This document shows, piece by piece, positions 25,243-34,519 of a stretch of 64,000 nucleotides of DNA; position 1 is the stretch's first letter; each line of letters opens with the position of its first letter. The position numbers and the translations under genes were made by a program. Below the pieces are notes generated by a model. That model made no database searches and had not been told where the DNA came from. It worked only from the letters and a program-made list of their open reading frames with translations. Source of the DNA: Fuerstiella marisgermanici (GTDB lineage Bacteria > Planctomycetota > Planctomycetia > Planctomycetales > Planctomycetaceae); the NCBI RefSeq assembly GCF_001983935.1, contig NZ_CP017641.1, positions 5,365,001-5,429,000 of the forward strand. The letters are read 5' to 3'.

Positions 25243-26472
25243 TTATGGGCTCTTAGCCGGCGATGTCTGAAGACAGCCGATATGGGAGTGACTCATCCGA
25301 TCAAGAAGTTCCTTGCCGCGACGCCGGTAGGTGGCCGGAGCCATCGCCATGGCCTTGCCGGCATGCTGTGCAGCCGATGAAGTTCGCTGCTGATCTTCGT
25401 AGTGCATCGCCAGCAAAAAATGCAGCTCGGCAGACGGTACAGTTTCCAGAGCAGTCAGGTACGTTTTCTCTGCGTCAGCCGATCGATCAAGACGACGTTC
25501 GGCGAACGCGATTCCCTTCCACGCGCTTGTCGATGCGCTGGCTCGCTGCTGGGTTGGAGGCTGCTTCTGCCAGAACTGCAGCGACTTTTCGTACCAGGCT
25601 CGGCTGTCTTCCCAGCGTTGCAGTCGTTGACAGCACAGGCCGCAATAGTCCAGAGCAACAGGCGCGGTCTCGGGCTGTTCTGTTAGTGGGCGGATGAGAT
25701 CCAGAGCGGCCTGGTTTCGATCGAGCTGCATCAGAGCGACCACGCGTTGCCCGATCGCCGCGGTATCCGACGCCTGGGGCAGCGGTTGCTCAGCGAGTTC
25801 CTCCAGCGTTTGAATGCGATCATCCAGTTCACTGGCCACCGCCACCACCGGTTGTTGCAGGACGGTCTCCGTTGGACGGCAGCAAAGCAGGACCGTTGCG
25901 GCACGACGAGCTCGCAGAAAGCGTTGGTCCTGGAGAGCTTCTTCCATGGTCTCAAGCTGTGACTGAGCGGCAACGTGAGCGTACGCATGCGGCAGAAGGA
26001 TCGCAGCCAACAGCACGGATCCCCCAGTCAGCCAGCGCTGCAGGCTGCGGTCGTATGGTAAGTCTGGCGCGTTGTCGCCGACTGCACGGCGATGACCTGC
26101 CAGCAAACACGACACACTTATCGTGACCAGCAGCAGTGCGAGTTGGCTCGCAGAAAACGGTGCCAGCAAATCAATTCCGGACGCTCCAACGTTGTGCCAA
26201 ACTACCCATGCGCATAGTCCGGACAGTGCAGCAATCGTCCCGCGAACAGGCTTTGGGAACGCTTGTTGCGAAAACCAAATCGCAGCAGGCACCATCCAGA
26301 CAATCGTTGTCCACAAAATGTCTGTTCGACCAAACCGGCTGGTAAGTACGTCCGTGGAGTACTGCAGAATGCCTCCAAAAATTCCCAGCGCGATCAGCAC
26401 CAGTATTACCCGACGGGGTGAATGTTTGTTGGAATCGTTGTTCATTGCGGACACGTTCAAAACCTCAGTCAT
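25243..26472 (-). CDS. Membrane protein with C-terminal TPR-like region
   Basis: 409 residues from the ATG at 26472, which overlaps the stop of the upstream gene (ATGA). The N-terminal third has about five hydrophobic helices (~20-165). The rest is helical with TPR-like spacing (for example RIQTLEELAEQPLPQ, ALDYCGLCCQRLQRWEDSRAWYEKSL and ADAEKTYLTALETVPSAELHFLLAMHYE). Last gene of a five-gene coupled run that begins with a seven-haem cytochrome at 32422. The role is unknown; TPRs suggest assembly or scaffolding of the exported cytochrome/PSD1/DUF1501 set. Confidence 0.75.
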   Translation of the reverse strand: MTEVLNVSAMNNDSNKHSPRRVILVLIALGIFGGILQYSTDVLTSRFGRTDILWTTIVWMVPAAIWFSQQAFPKPVRGTIAALSGLCAWVVWHNVGASGIDLLAPFSASQLALLLVTISVSCLLAGHRRAVGDNAPDLPYDRSLQRWLTGGSVLLAAILLPHAYAHVAAQSQLETMEEALQDQRFLRARRAATVLLCCRPTETVLQQPVVAVASELDDRIQTLEELAEQPLPQASDTAAIGQRVVALMQLDRNQAALDLIRPLTEQPETAPVALDYCGLCCQRLQRWEDSRAWYEKSLQFWQKQPPTQQRASASTSAWKGIAFAERRLDRSADAEKTYLTALETVPSAELHFLLAMHYEDQQRTSSAAQHAGKAMAMAPATYRRRGKELLDRMSHSHIGCLQTSPAKSP

Positions 26473-27545
26473 GCACTTGCACGTCTGGCTTTCCAGATCA
26501 TCCCATCGTAGGCATAGTGCAAAAACGCGACCATTAGATTCAGCATGATCCACAGATGCTGGTAGCCGCTGGCAATCATATAGTTGGTGAAGCCCAGAAA
26601 GAGAACGAAGAACGCCAGAAACAGAACCCATGTGCGTGCCATCGTTCCGACCAGGTCTCGGCGTGCTTTCTGAGCTTCCGAAGTGGATGCCCATGTGACG
26701 ACGGCCATGTATTCCACAGAATGAAAGACGGCGGATGCGAGGGCTAACTGCAGCACCATGTGCCGCTGTTCAGCATGAGCGGCCCACAACATGGCAAGAA
26801 ACAATGCCATCACGCTGAAATAATAAACCTGTCCCGGCCTGAACAGATTCAAACGCCTGCACCGGATCGCCTGCACAGCCAGCAGCAGGACAGGAATCGC
26901 AGCAACAAAGACGTCAAGCGACTTCAACTGCCATGTCCAGTCTTCGGGCCCGATGTGCCAGCCCGTGCCGGCGACGCGTGCGATTACGTACAGCAGGAAC
27001 GCGCGGAAGATGGCTTTCTCCGCGGTATCGATCCACGAATACGGTGCTGCGGCGGTCGATTTTGCGACGGACGATTTTCGCTGATAGATTCGGTAAATCC
27101 CGTGATGCTGAGCCGCGAAGTGCCACGCATTCCAAACGTAGTCAATGGCACCAAGGCAAAGCAGCGAGGCTGTGCTGAGCTGCAGCAGGCAGACGCCGCC
27201 GACAATGGCGACAGCGATGCCGACAAACGCCAGACCTCGCCCACGCGTTCTGTTGCGGTCTGTGCTCACCAAAATCAGCGTGATCCAGCGATGGGGCGCC
27301 GTAATAAAATAAACCTGCCAAAACAACACTCCGGTGCGAACATCGTCGCCGCTGAACCAGCAGACGGCAAATAGCAGGGGCCAATAAATGTTGGCGACGA
27401 ACAGTGAGTCAAACTTCGGACCAATCAGGAAGTGACCTCGACGTTGCTCTGCATCTCGCTTACCGGACAACTCTGCTGCGGTAGTGACTGATGAATCAAC
27501 GGTGGAGTGAGTATCTGCATTCGAAGTCTCGACGACGCTGCTCAT
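26469..27545 (-). CDS. Polytopic membrane protein, unknown family, related to the 34520 gene
   Basis: 358 residues with about eight to nine hydrophobic helices after a ~45-residue polar start. The last part reads AVFHSVEYMAVV and, near the C-terminus, FLHYAYDGMIWKAR. Very similar elements (EVFHDVQYLAIV and LLHFYYDGFIWRLRE) are in the N-terminal membrane domain of the protein at 34520, so the two belong to one family. APHRWITLILV near residue 82 resembles GHHLPGMFRAYG there. Conserved His residues suggest metal or haem binding (inference). Coupled by 4-nt overlaps to both neighbours. Confidence 0.75.
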   Translation of the reverse strand: MSSVVETSNADTHSTVDSSVTTAAELSGKRDAEQRRGHFLIGPKFDSLFVANIYWPLLFAVCWFSGDDVRTGVLFWQVYFITAPHRWITLILVSTDRNRTRGRGLAFVGIAVAIVGGVCLLQLSTASLLCLGAIDYVWNAWHFAAQHHGIYRIYQRKSSVAKSTAAAPYSWIDTAEKAIFRAFLLYVIARVAGTGWHIGPEDWTWQLKSLDVFVAAIPVLLLAVQAIRCRRLNLFRPGQVYYFSVMALFLAMLWAAHAEQRHMVLQLALASAVFHSVEYMAVVTWASTSEAQKARRDLVGTMARTWVLFLAFFVLFLGFTNYMIASGYQHLWIMLNLMVAFLHYAYDGMIWKARRASA

Positions 27546-28987
27546 GCCAGAACCTCGTCGATCACGCGACAGGGTTCCGGCCCGGTGAGTCCGACTTCCA
27601 TGCCGCTGCGATAGAACCGAAGTTCATTATGATCGAGCCCCAGCAGATGCAGCACAGTTGCGTGCAGGTCGGCGACGGAACACGGTGTGTCGATGGCTTC
27701 AAGCCCGATGCTATCGGTCGCTCCGATCGCCTGTCCCCCCTTAACGCAGCCACCCGCCAGCCAGACACTGAACCCATGCGGATTGTGATCACGTCCATTG
27801 GACGACGCTTCACGCGTTGGCGTGCGGCCAAATTCACCACCCCAGATCACCAGCGTGTCGTCCCATAAGCCGGTCTGCTTCAAATCATTCAGCAACGCTG
27901 CAATCGGTTGATCAGTTTCTGCGCAGAACTTCCGATGCCTTGCGACGTGCCCCGTGTGACTGTCCCAGGTATTCTTCTGCTCACCACCGCCCGAATAAAC
28001 CTGAACGAAACGAACTCCTCGTTCCACCATTCGTTTTGCCAGTAGGCACTGCGTCCCGAACGGTCGCGTGTGAGTTTGCTGAAGGCCATAGTCGCGCTGC
28101 GTCGCTTCCGTTTCCTGAGTCAGATCCATGGCTTCCGGAGCCGCCACTTCCATACGCCACGCCAACTCGTAAGCACGCTCACGCGCCGCAGCGATCGACT
28201 CGTAGCCGCTGACATCGGAATGATGTTGGTTCAGAGCCTTTAGCAGGCCGCGCATTTGCTGCTCGTCGCCGGGCGCGATACGTCGTTCGCGCTGAAGATT
28301 GATGACAGGCCGTTTCGACGGACGCACCAGCGTCGCAGCCGAAACGGGCAGCGGTCCGCAATTCCAGTTAGTATGTCCGCCAATGGGACCACCGCGATGG
28401 TCCGGCAGCACCACGCAGGTCGGAAGTTGCCGTGGTTGAGCACCAAGGCCGAAGTCGATCCAGGCGCCGAGGCTGGCGGCACCGGTCTGTGGGCGGCCAG
28501 TGTTCATTTCCAGAATCGCCGGAGCGTGCAGGGCAGATCGCGACTGCATAGACCGAATCACACAGAGATCGTCAGCAAAACGAGCGACCTGAGGATACAG
28601 CTCGCTGACTTCCAAACCACTCTCGCCGTGTTGCGAAAACTGAAACTCGGACGCCCATAACGTTCCCGCTGTGCGAGTGCCCGTCGCAACTTTTTGATTG
28701 CCGGAATACGACTTGCCGTCGAACTTTCGCAGTTCCGGCTTCGGATCGAACGTGTCGATCTGGCTGGGACCGCCATTCATGAACAGGAAGATGACGCGCT
28801 TGACACCTCCAGCGGCGGACGCACCTGCATCTGCTGACGGCGCAACATCATCGTCGCTCAGCAATCGCTTCAACCCACCGCCGGGCCACAGTCCACTCAG
28901 CGCACCGGCTGCTAACGCCGCGCGTCGGCGAATGAGCGGCGAACGACCGTCGACATGATCAGGTTGTTGAAGGATGGAGTTCAACAC
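27542..28987 (-). CDS. DUF1501 family protein
   Basis: 481 residues matching DUF1501 throughout: a twin-arginine-like N-terminus (RRRAALAAGALSGLW), VKRVIFLFMNGGPSQIDTFDPKP (about 63-85), MQSRSALHAPAILEMNTGR (about 147-165), VYSGGGEQKNTWDSHTGH (about 323-340), and GEFGRTPTREASSNGRDHNPHGFS (about 380-403). The fold is alkaline-phosphatase-like with metal-binding Asp/His. These genes almost always accompany PSD1 (DUF1549/1553) genes in planctomycetes, as here 4 nt upstream. Exported through Tat if the RRRAAL signal is real. Enzymatic role unproven. Confidence 0.92.
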   Translation of the reverse strand: MLNSILQQPDHVDGRSPLIRRRAALAAGALSGLWPGGGLKRLLSDDDVAPSADAGASAAGGVKRVIFLFMNGGPSQIDTFDPKPELRKFDGKSYSGNQKVATGTRTAGTLWASEFQFSQHGESGLEVSELYPQVARFADDLCVIRSMQSRSALHAPAILEMNTGRPQTGAASLGAWIDFGLGAQPRQLPTCVVLPDHRGGPIGGHTNWNCGPLPVSAATLVRPSKRPVINLQRERRIAPGDEQQMRGLLKALNQHHSDVSGYESIAAARERAYELAWRMEVAAPEAMDLTQETEATQRDYGLQQTHTRPFGTQCLLAKRMVERGVRFVQVYSGGGEQKNTWDSHTGHVARHRKFCAETDQPIAALLNDLKQTGLWDDTLVIWGGEFGRTPTREASSNGRDHNPHGFSVWLAGGCVKGGQAIGATDSIGLEAIDTPCSVADLHATVLHLLGLDHNELRFYRSGMEVGLTGPEPCRVIDEVLA

Positions 28988-28991
28988 GGCA

Positions 28992-31232
28992 CTAATCCAG
29001 TATTACAAATTCGTCCAGGTTGAACAGTACTAAACACAGTTGACTCAGACGTGACTCTGCAGCTGTGCTTTCGTCGCGTGATCTCGTTCTCAGAAAATCG
29101 CCCATCGCATTCATCTCTGACGGATCAGCAGAACGGCCCAGGACGAATTGAAACGCAAGAGCGACCCGACGATCGATACTGTCCTCGTCGGGCGCTAAGG
29201 AGGCGATGCGTTCCGCAAGAGCTTCGGCACAGGTGGTCGCGAAGCGGCTGTTCCACAATGACAATGCCTGCTCAGAGGAATACGAAGTCGTCCGCTGATC
29301 GCAGGAGACGCTGGAGTCCGGGAAACCGAACGCCTGCAGTAGTGGGTCCGGCTGGTTGCGCTGAACGCATTGATAGATGGCTCGCCGATGCCTATCGAGG
29401 GCGATGGTACGGTCTGTATCTTGTGTTGGCCCTGACGACATGTCAGTGGAAGAATCGTGCTCTACCGGTGGGCCGAACAGCTCCTCGTTTCTGAGCCCTG
29501 CAATATCGAGCATGGCATCGTGCAGCATTTCTGCGCGAATTGGTCGTGGAGTGAACGATCCAAAAAGATTCCGACGGCTTGATGAATCGGCAGATTCCGG
29601 TTCGCTGCATCGTTGAAATGCGTCGCTGGTAAGTATCAGATAATGCAGGCGCTTCATTGACCAATTCGCATCGCAGACGAACCAGTGCGCCAGCCACTCC
29701 AGCAGTTCCGGATGCGTCGGTGAGTCGCCGCTGAGGCCCAGGTTGCTGGTGGTGCGACTCAGGCCGTGACCAAAATGCCACTGCCAGACGCGATTCACGA
29801 CAACTCGAGCCGTCAAGTGACGACCGCCGTTTGTCAGCCATCTGGCAAACTGAAGTCGCGGCAGGTTCTTCCCCGTCGTCAGAATGTCATCGTTTGATTG
29901 TTGAAGCACAGACGGAACTCCCGCCGAAACGTATTCGGCGGGCTGGTAAGGATTGCCACGCAGTAACAATTGAGTCGGCAGATTTGACGTTTCGGTTTCC
30001 GCAAAACGGTACGCAAAGTCGAACCGCACCTGGGATTCCAGAGACCTTGCCCTGCGCCGCAACGCTGCTGCCTGAGTTTCATTTTCTGTTTCCAAAGCCT
30101 GCCGTTGCAGGTCGGCCTGCGATCGTCGGATGGTGGCGGCCCGTCGTTGTTCTTCCCAAGTTGCTGATGGCAACGGTTCTTCGAGTCGACCGTTTGTGGG
30201 GCGTGCCAGACCATGGAACACGGCCACCATTCGGGCGTAGTCGTGGCGACTGATCGGCTCAAGTGGATGGTCGTGGCAGCGAGCACATCCAACACTCAGC
30301 CCCATAAATGCCAGGCTGGTTGTCGAAACAATGTCATCGACCTGATCGTAGTGAGCACGTAGTTCATCGTTCGGTTCACTGTCCCATGCTCCCAGCCGCA
30401 AAAAACCGCACGCGACGAATGCATCGTTGTTGTTGGGCTGATCGTTGGATTCTTCGGCGAACAGATCGCCAGCGATCTGCAGGTGCAAGAACCGATCGTA
30501 CGGCATGTCGCTGTTGAACGCTCGAATGACAAAGTCCCGATACTTCCACGCAAATGGCTTTCGGCCGTCGTCTTCGTAACCGTTGGTGTCGGCATACCCA
30601 ACCAGGTCCAGCCAGAAGCGTGCCTGGTGTTCGCCGAAGGCTGGGCTGTCGAGTAACCGCTCAACAAGTGCCGACCATTCGGCAGGATCAATATCACTGC
30701 GTGTCGAATCGGAGTCATACTGTTCGAGCTGGTCGGCAGACGGTGGCAGACCTGTGACAGCAAACGTCAGCCGCCGCAACAGCGTGGCATAGTCTGCTGG
30801 TGGGGCGGGCGAGATGCCGGCTTCCTGAAGCTTAGCCATCAGGAACGCATCGATCGGATTTCTCGTGGATGAACTCGCATTCGCGTCAGGGATCGGCGGA
30901 CGCCTAAGCGGCTGAAACGCCCAGTGCGATCGTTCATCAGCGCCCCAATCGTCAGCCACCTGAGGCGACTGGCCCGCCACGGCTTCAGCATCTTCAGTGC
31001 CATTGTGTATCGTTGTGAGTTCCTCAGCAGATGAATCGATCTGCGAATCCTGGTCAACACGATCCGGCAGCGATGGCACATGGGATTTGGGAACGTCGAT
31101 CAAATGCCGCTTTGAGGCCGCTTCAGAACGCGGACCGGTGACGACAGCGGCATCGCGTGAATCGGTGCGACTGAAAACGCAGGCAACAGCGATCGTTGAG
31201 GCGACAGTGACGCTGAATAGCAAAGGCTTCAC
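28992..31232 (-). CDS. PSD1 protein (DUF1549 and DUF1553 domains)
   Basis: 746 residues with an N-terminal signal/anchor (MKPLLFSVTVASTIAVACVF). A linker of about 100 residues leads to DUF1549 (about 115-335; LLRRLTFAVTGLPPS, FWLDLVGYADTNGYE, and the single haem-like CARCHDHP site). A helical region precedes DUF1553 (about 455-735; RLQFARWLTN, VVVNRVWQWHFGHGL, RRAIYQCVQRN). The usual N-terminal PSCyt1 cytochrome domain is absent; the neighbouring seven-haem cytochrome, whose stop overlaps this start by 4 nt, may supply the electron-carrying part. Function unknown, presumed periplasmic. Confidence 0.92.
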   Translation of the reverse strand: MKPLLFSVTVASTIAVACVFSRTDSRDAAVVTGPRSEAASKRHLIDVPKSHVPSLPDRVDQDSQIDSSAEELTTIHNGTEDAEAVAGQSPQVADDWGADERSHWAFQPLRRPPIPDANASSSTRNPIDAFLMAKLQEAGISPAPPADYATLLRRLTFAVTGLPPSADQLEQYDSDSTRSDIDPAEWSALVERLLDSPAFGEHQARFWLDLVGYADTNGYEDDGRKPFAWKYRDFVIRAFNSDMPYDRFLHLQIAGDLFAEESNDQPNNNDAFVACGFLRLGAWDSEPNDELRAHYDQVDDIVSTTSLAFMGLSVGCARCHDHPLEPISRHDYARMVAVFHGLARPTNGRLEEPLPSATWEEQRRAATIRRSQADLQRQALETENETQAAALRRRARSLESQVRFDFAYRFAETETSNLPTQLLLRGNPYQPAEYVSAGVPSVLQQSNDDILTTGKNLPRLQFARWLTNGGRHLTARVVVNRVWQWHFGHGLSRTTSNLGLSGDSPTHPELLEWLAHWFVCDANWSMKRLHYLILTSDAFQRCSEPESADSSSRRNLFGSFTPRPIRAEMLHDAMLDIAGLRNEELFGPPVEHDSSTDMSSGPTQDTDRTIALDRHRRAIYQCVQRNQPDPLLQAFGFPDSSVSCDQRTTSYSSEQALSLWNSRFATTCAEALAERIASLAPDEDSIDRRVALAFQFVLGRSADPSEMNAMGDFLRTRSRDESTAAESRLSQLCLVLFNLDEFVILD

Positions 31233-32422
31233 GGCGACGCCTCCGGACTGCTTTTATGGACAGCGTCGAGTACCGCGCGGGCGTCGTCTTTGGGATCTGT
31301 TCGATCCAAACGGATCCAGTGATCGTGGAAGCTGATGCCGGGATGCCATTCGACTGTCGGCATGTGGCAATCGACGCAGTCGCCGTCGGGATTAAGAGAG
31401 CACGCGACCTGCTTCGGGCCGGCGTGACACGCGTTACACGCCTGAACATAGTGTTCCGGATCTCGCGAAGTTACGTCGTGAGGATCATGGCAGTTGGCAC
31501 AGGACAGCTTCTTGCCGCTGTTCAGATAGCACTTGCTCTTCAGAATTCCGTACGGCTGAAAGCGCGCGAGGCTTGCTGGAGTACTGTCGGTAGGCGCGTT
31601 GGTTTCATCGCGATGACACTGCGCACATTGGCGCAGGTAAGTTTCTGCGTGTGACCATTCCAACAGTGGCTTGGCTTCGGACGCACGTCCCTGTTTGGCG
31701 AGTTCGACGTGATCTTTGCGTGGCCCGTGGCATCGTTCGCAACCGACGTTCGGAAGGAAGGCTTCCTGTGTGGGCACCACCGTTGGCGGGGGCACAGCCG
31801 TCATGTGACAGTTCACGCAGGCCAATACCTGTTGAGCGTCCATCGGTCGCCCGAAACACTCCAGCGAAGCCGGACGAAAGGTATCGAAACGCTCGTGATC
31901 TGGTGTCAGTCCTAGTTCCTGCGTGGACGCAAACCACGACCAGCGAAATTCGACACCATTACGGGAAGTGGGATCAATCGACACAGGCGTTTGAGCATGT
32001 GTGCCGGAACCAATCAGCCACTGAACGGGAAACACAGGCTCCGGATCGGTTCCTTCAATCCCAACGAGTAGACCGTTTGGCTTTCGCTCGAATTGATAGA
32101 CGGTGTCGCGATTGGGATCCGTATAATTCTGCCCATCAAGCGCACGGGCCAGTTCTGAATGATCAGCGGGAGTGGCCGTGCGAGAATGACCGGACCGCTG
32201 GTGAGCATCGAACTCGGACTGGTGACATTCAGCACAGGCCTGATCGCCGGCAAAGCGACTGTCGATCAGCTTTCGCCATTCCACAACCGATTGTGGCTGA
32301 GTTTGCGCAAGTTGATCCTCGCCGCCTTCAACATTAAAAGGCTCTTTCTGTTGAGACAACAGAAAGAGCCCCAGAGATGCGGCCAACACAATCACTGTGA
32401 TGATGGTCAGCATGCGTGGCAT
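31229..32422 (-). CDS. Seven-haem c-type cytochrome
   Basis: 397 residues, anchored or exported by an N-terminal hydrophobic segment (MPRMLTIITVIVLAASLGLFLL). Seven CXXCH sites: CAECH, CVNCH, CERCH, CAQCH, CANCH, CNACH and CVDCH, in the irregular spacing of cytochrome c554/NrfB-like doubled-CXXCH proteins. It ends with FHDHWIRLD. The protein at 48768 has the same number, order and C-terminal HWIR motif and is a paralogue. First gene of the coupled run with PSD1 and DUF1501; a lipoprotein and a DUF1559 gene lie just upstream. Likely periplasmic electron carrier. Confidence 0.92.
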   Translation of the reverse strand: MPRMLTIITVIVLAASLGLFLLSQQKEPFNVEGGEDQLAQTQPQSVVEWRKLIDSRFAGDQACAECHQSEFDAHQRSGHSRTATPADHSELARALDGQNYTDPNRDTVYQFERKPNGLLVGIEGTDPEPVFPVQWLIGSGTHAQTPVSIDPTSRNGVEFRWSWFASTQELGLTPDHERFDTFRPASLECFGRPMDAQQVLACVNCHMTAVPPPTVVPTQEAFLPNVGCERCHGPRKDHVELAKQGRASEAKPLLEWSHAETYLRQCAQCHRDETNAPTDSTPASLARFQPYGILKSKCYLNSGKKLSCANCHDPHDVTSRDPEHYVQACNACHAGPKQVACSLNPDGDCVDCHMPTVEWHPGISFHDHWIRLDRTDPKDDARAVLDAVHKSSPEASP

Positions 32423-32478
32423 AGAACCCGCCGTTTAATGCCTAAGGATTTCGGCAGGCGGAGCAACCCTTCCGGAAA

Positions 32479-32913
32479 TCAAACTTCCGGTAGAGGAGCA
32501 TCCTTTAGTTTCCATTCACCGGAAACCTTCTGAAGTGTCCAGGTGACTTCCCCGTCAGCAACTTTTGCAGACTTGGTTCCGCCCGAGCCTTCAGATTCGG
32601 CATTCCCTTGAGTCACTTTGACCGTCGCCGTAGCCGTGTCGCCCTCAATCGTGGGTGGTCCCACTATTGAAATGGCAGCACTGAAGTACGTTCGGCGATC
32701 TTCAGGAGCAGCTCCATCGACGAACATCGCCTTAAACGCCGCCTCGTCGCCTGCTGCATCACCAATCGCAGTGACTACCGCTTCGACGACCTGCGTCTCG
32801 TCCAGAACGGGCACATCACGGCCGCCACAACCACAGAAACCTGTAGTGATCAGACCCAAGACAGCAACAACAACTCGTGGACGATCCACGAGTGAAAACT
32901 TTCGAAAATTCAT
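32479..32913 (-). CDS. Small secreted protein or lipoprotein
   Basis: 144 residues with a hydrophobic leader ending in TTGFCGCGG, which may be a lipoprotein signal though the lipobox is not canonical. The mature part (about 35-144) has the helix-then-sheet order of SnoaL/DUF4878-like domains (AFKAMFVDGAAPEDRRTYF, then DTATATVKVTQ, EVTWTLQKVSGEWKLKD). It lies 74 nt after the DUF1559 gene and 56 nt before the cytochrome gene on the same strand, so probably one transcript. No function known. Confidence 0.72.
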   Translation of the reverse strand: MNFRKFSLVDRPRVVVAVLGLITTGFCGCGGRDVPVLDETQVVEAVVTAIGDAAGDEAAFKAMFVDGAAPEDRRTYFSAAISIVGPPTIEGDTATATVKVTQGNAESEGSGGTKSAKVADGEVTWTLQKVSGEWKLKDAPLPEV

Positions 32914-32987
32914 TTCTCTACCTGTGTGAATGAAAACGGTAAAAGCAAAAACACTTGAAGCTCCACGACCGGCGTGGACGGGGCGGC

Positions 32988-34091
32988 CTAGAATTCCCCA
33001 ATCACTTCACCGTTCATTCGGGTGTTCAGCGGTTGCCAGACGCCGACATTGTCGATGTTCTCGCTGATGAAACGCACGGATCCGTCAGCCAGCACTGCAT
33101 TAACGCCACCCGTGTGATAGCTGCGTGTGGCAGCGTAGACATCAGCATCCGCCGTATTTTCGACACACTGCAAAGTGGGACGGAATGTGGCAGGAATGTT
33201 GGTGTCACAGGACGGAAGAATGTCCGGCTCCTTCGAGTTTGGATTTCGAGCAGCACTAAAGATTGATGCTCCCATGCCCGGATTCATCCATACCCCACGA
33301 ATGTCGGGGCTGCTGCTGCCTGTTGCGAACCCATCTGTGCTAATGACTTCTGCGACGGCAACTGTGTTACTCATGCCATCGACAAAGTCGCCTGACCGGC
33401 TTCCCTTGTCCTGCTGAAACCGATCCCCGGAACCTCCCAGTGACCTAACGATCTTGTTCTGGTTCACGTAATAACAGCCGAATGCACCGGCGGTGGCTGT
33501 GGATTCCCAGCCCAGCATGTTGCCCGACCCCCAGCTTGCGGCATAATTACCTTTGGCCAATGATTCCAGACTGATCCCGCTGAACAGTTTTCGCGTCTGT
33601 GGATTGGACGGACAAAGCATAAACTTCAGCGGCTCACGACCAATATGGCCAAATGCCGCATTGTACTCGCAGTCGTCAGACGGATTGTGCGTGTGCGTGT
33701 CTAAACGTGCGGCGTTGCAATCGGTAATCTGCTGCCAGCGAGCCGGCTCCTCTACAAATGGCAACAGCATAGGCATCCAGCTAAAGCCAAGCTCGTTAAT
33801 GCCGTCCTGCCAACCGCCAGTTTTGAACTTGTTACCCGTCTCGTCATAGCAGACGTAGCCCGGTGGAAACGCTCCGTGAGTATCCATGTGATTGTGCAGT
33901 GCCAGTCCAATCTGCTTCAGATTGTTCTTACACTGTGTCCGCCGCGCAGCTTCTCGTGCCTGCTGAACAGCTGGCAGTAAGAGCGCGATTAAGATGGCAA
34001 TGATCGCGATCACTACCAGAAGTTCGATCAAAGTAAATCCGCGGCGGCTGGGATGCTCACCTTTGGATCTCGACAAATGCGATAATGGCAT
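32988..34091 (-). CDS. DUF1559 prepilin-like protein
   Basis: 367 residues. N-terminal type IV prepilin-like signal: [19 protein letters not shown] followed by [17 protein letters not shown] and CKNNLKQIGLALHNH, the pattern found in dozens of DUF1559 proteins per planctomycete genome. DUF1559 then extends to the C-terminus with typical DGMSNTVAVAEV and AVLADGSVRFISENID motifs and the ending VIGEF. The prepilin peptidase site is expected after the Gly of RRG. Probable pseudopilin of a type II-like secretion or surface structure. A second copy at 45075 is broken. Likely first gene of the minus-strand run. Confidence 0.95.
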   Translation of the reverse strand: MPLSHLSRSKGEHPSRRGFTLIELLVVIAIIAILIALLLPAVQQAREAARRTQCKNNLKQIGLALHNHMDTHGAFPPGYVCYDETGNKFKTGGWQDGINELGFSWMPMLLPFVEEPARWQQITDCNAARLDTHTHNPSDDCEYNAAFGHIGREPLKFMLCPSNPQTRKLFSGISLESLAKGNYAASWGSGNMLGWESTATAGAFGCYYVNQNKIVRSLGGSGDRFQQDKGSRSGDFVDGMSNTVAVAEVISTDGFATGSSSPDIRGVWMNPGMGASIFSAARNPNSKEPDILPSCDTNIPATFRPTLQCVENTADADVYAATRSYHTGGVNAVLADGSVRFISENIDNVGVWQPLNTRMNGEVIGEF

Positions 34092-34519
34092 TGTTCACAC
34101 TTCCTTTTCGTTAATGTTTAACTGTAAAAAAACGGAGCAGGCTTATGAAAATTGTCGTCGGGATTACCCGTCCAGACAAGAGGTAGCAGCGTACGCAGCG
34201 GTAACCCGGCAAAAAGAAATCGTACGTGAGCTACGGTGTCGGAGCAAGTATCCCTTAGCCCGCTGCGATTTTCCTTCGCGTATAGTTAGCTATCACAAGG
34301 TTACTGCCAGCAGCATCCGATTCGGCCAAGGCATGTCCGGAAAACTGCAACCGCGGTATTATTATGTCCACTGTTAAGGAACCGTGAAGACGACTGACGA
34401 ACCGCGCAGAATTAGATGAATTGCGGGTGAACAGCGCGCGACTACGGTGATTTGCGGGCCGGATCGAGCTAATAATAGGATAAGCCTAACGACTCAAGCT
34501 TCTACAAAACAAAGACGCC
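34092..34519. other. Divergent intergenic region
   Basis: 428 bp between the DUF1559 gene (minus) and the membrane-TPR gene (plus), comparatively AT-rich near both ends. Promoters for both are expected; an AT-rich TAATAATAGG near 34471-34480 could be part of a plus-strand -10. No gene or strong repeat is seen. Confidence 0.4.
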
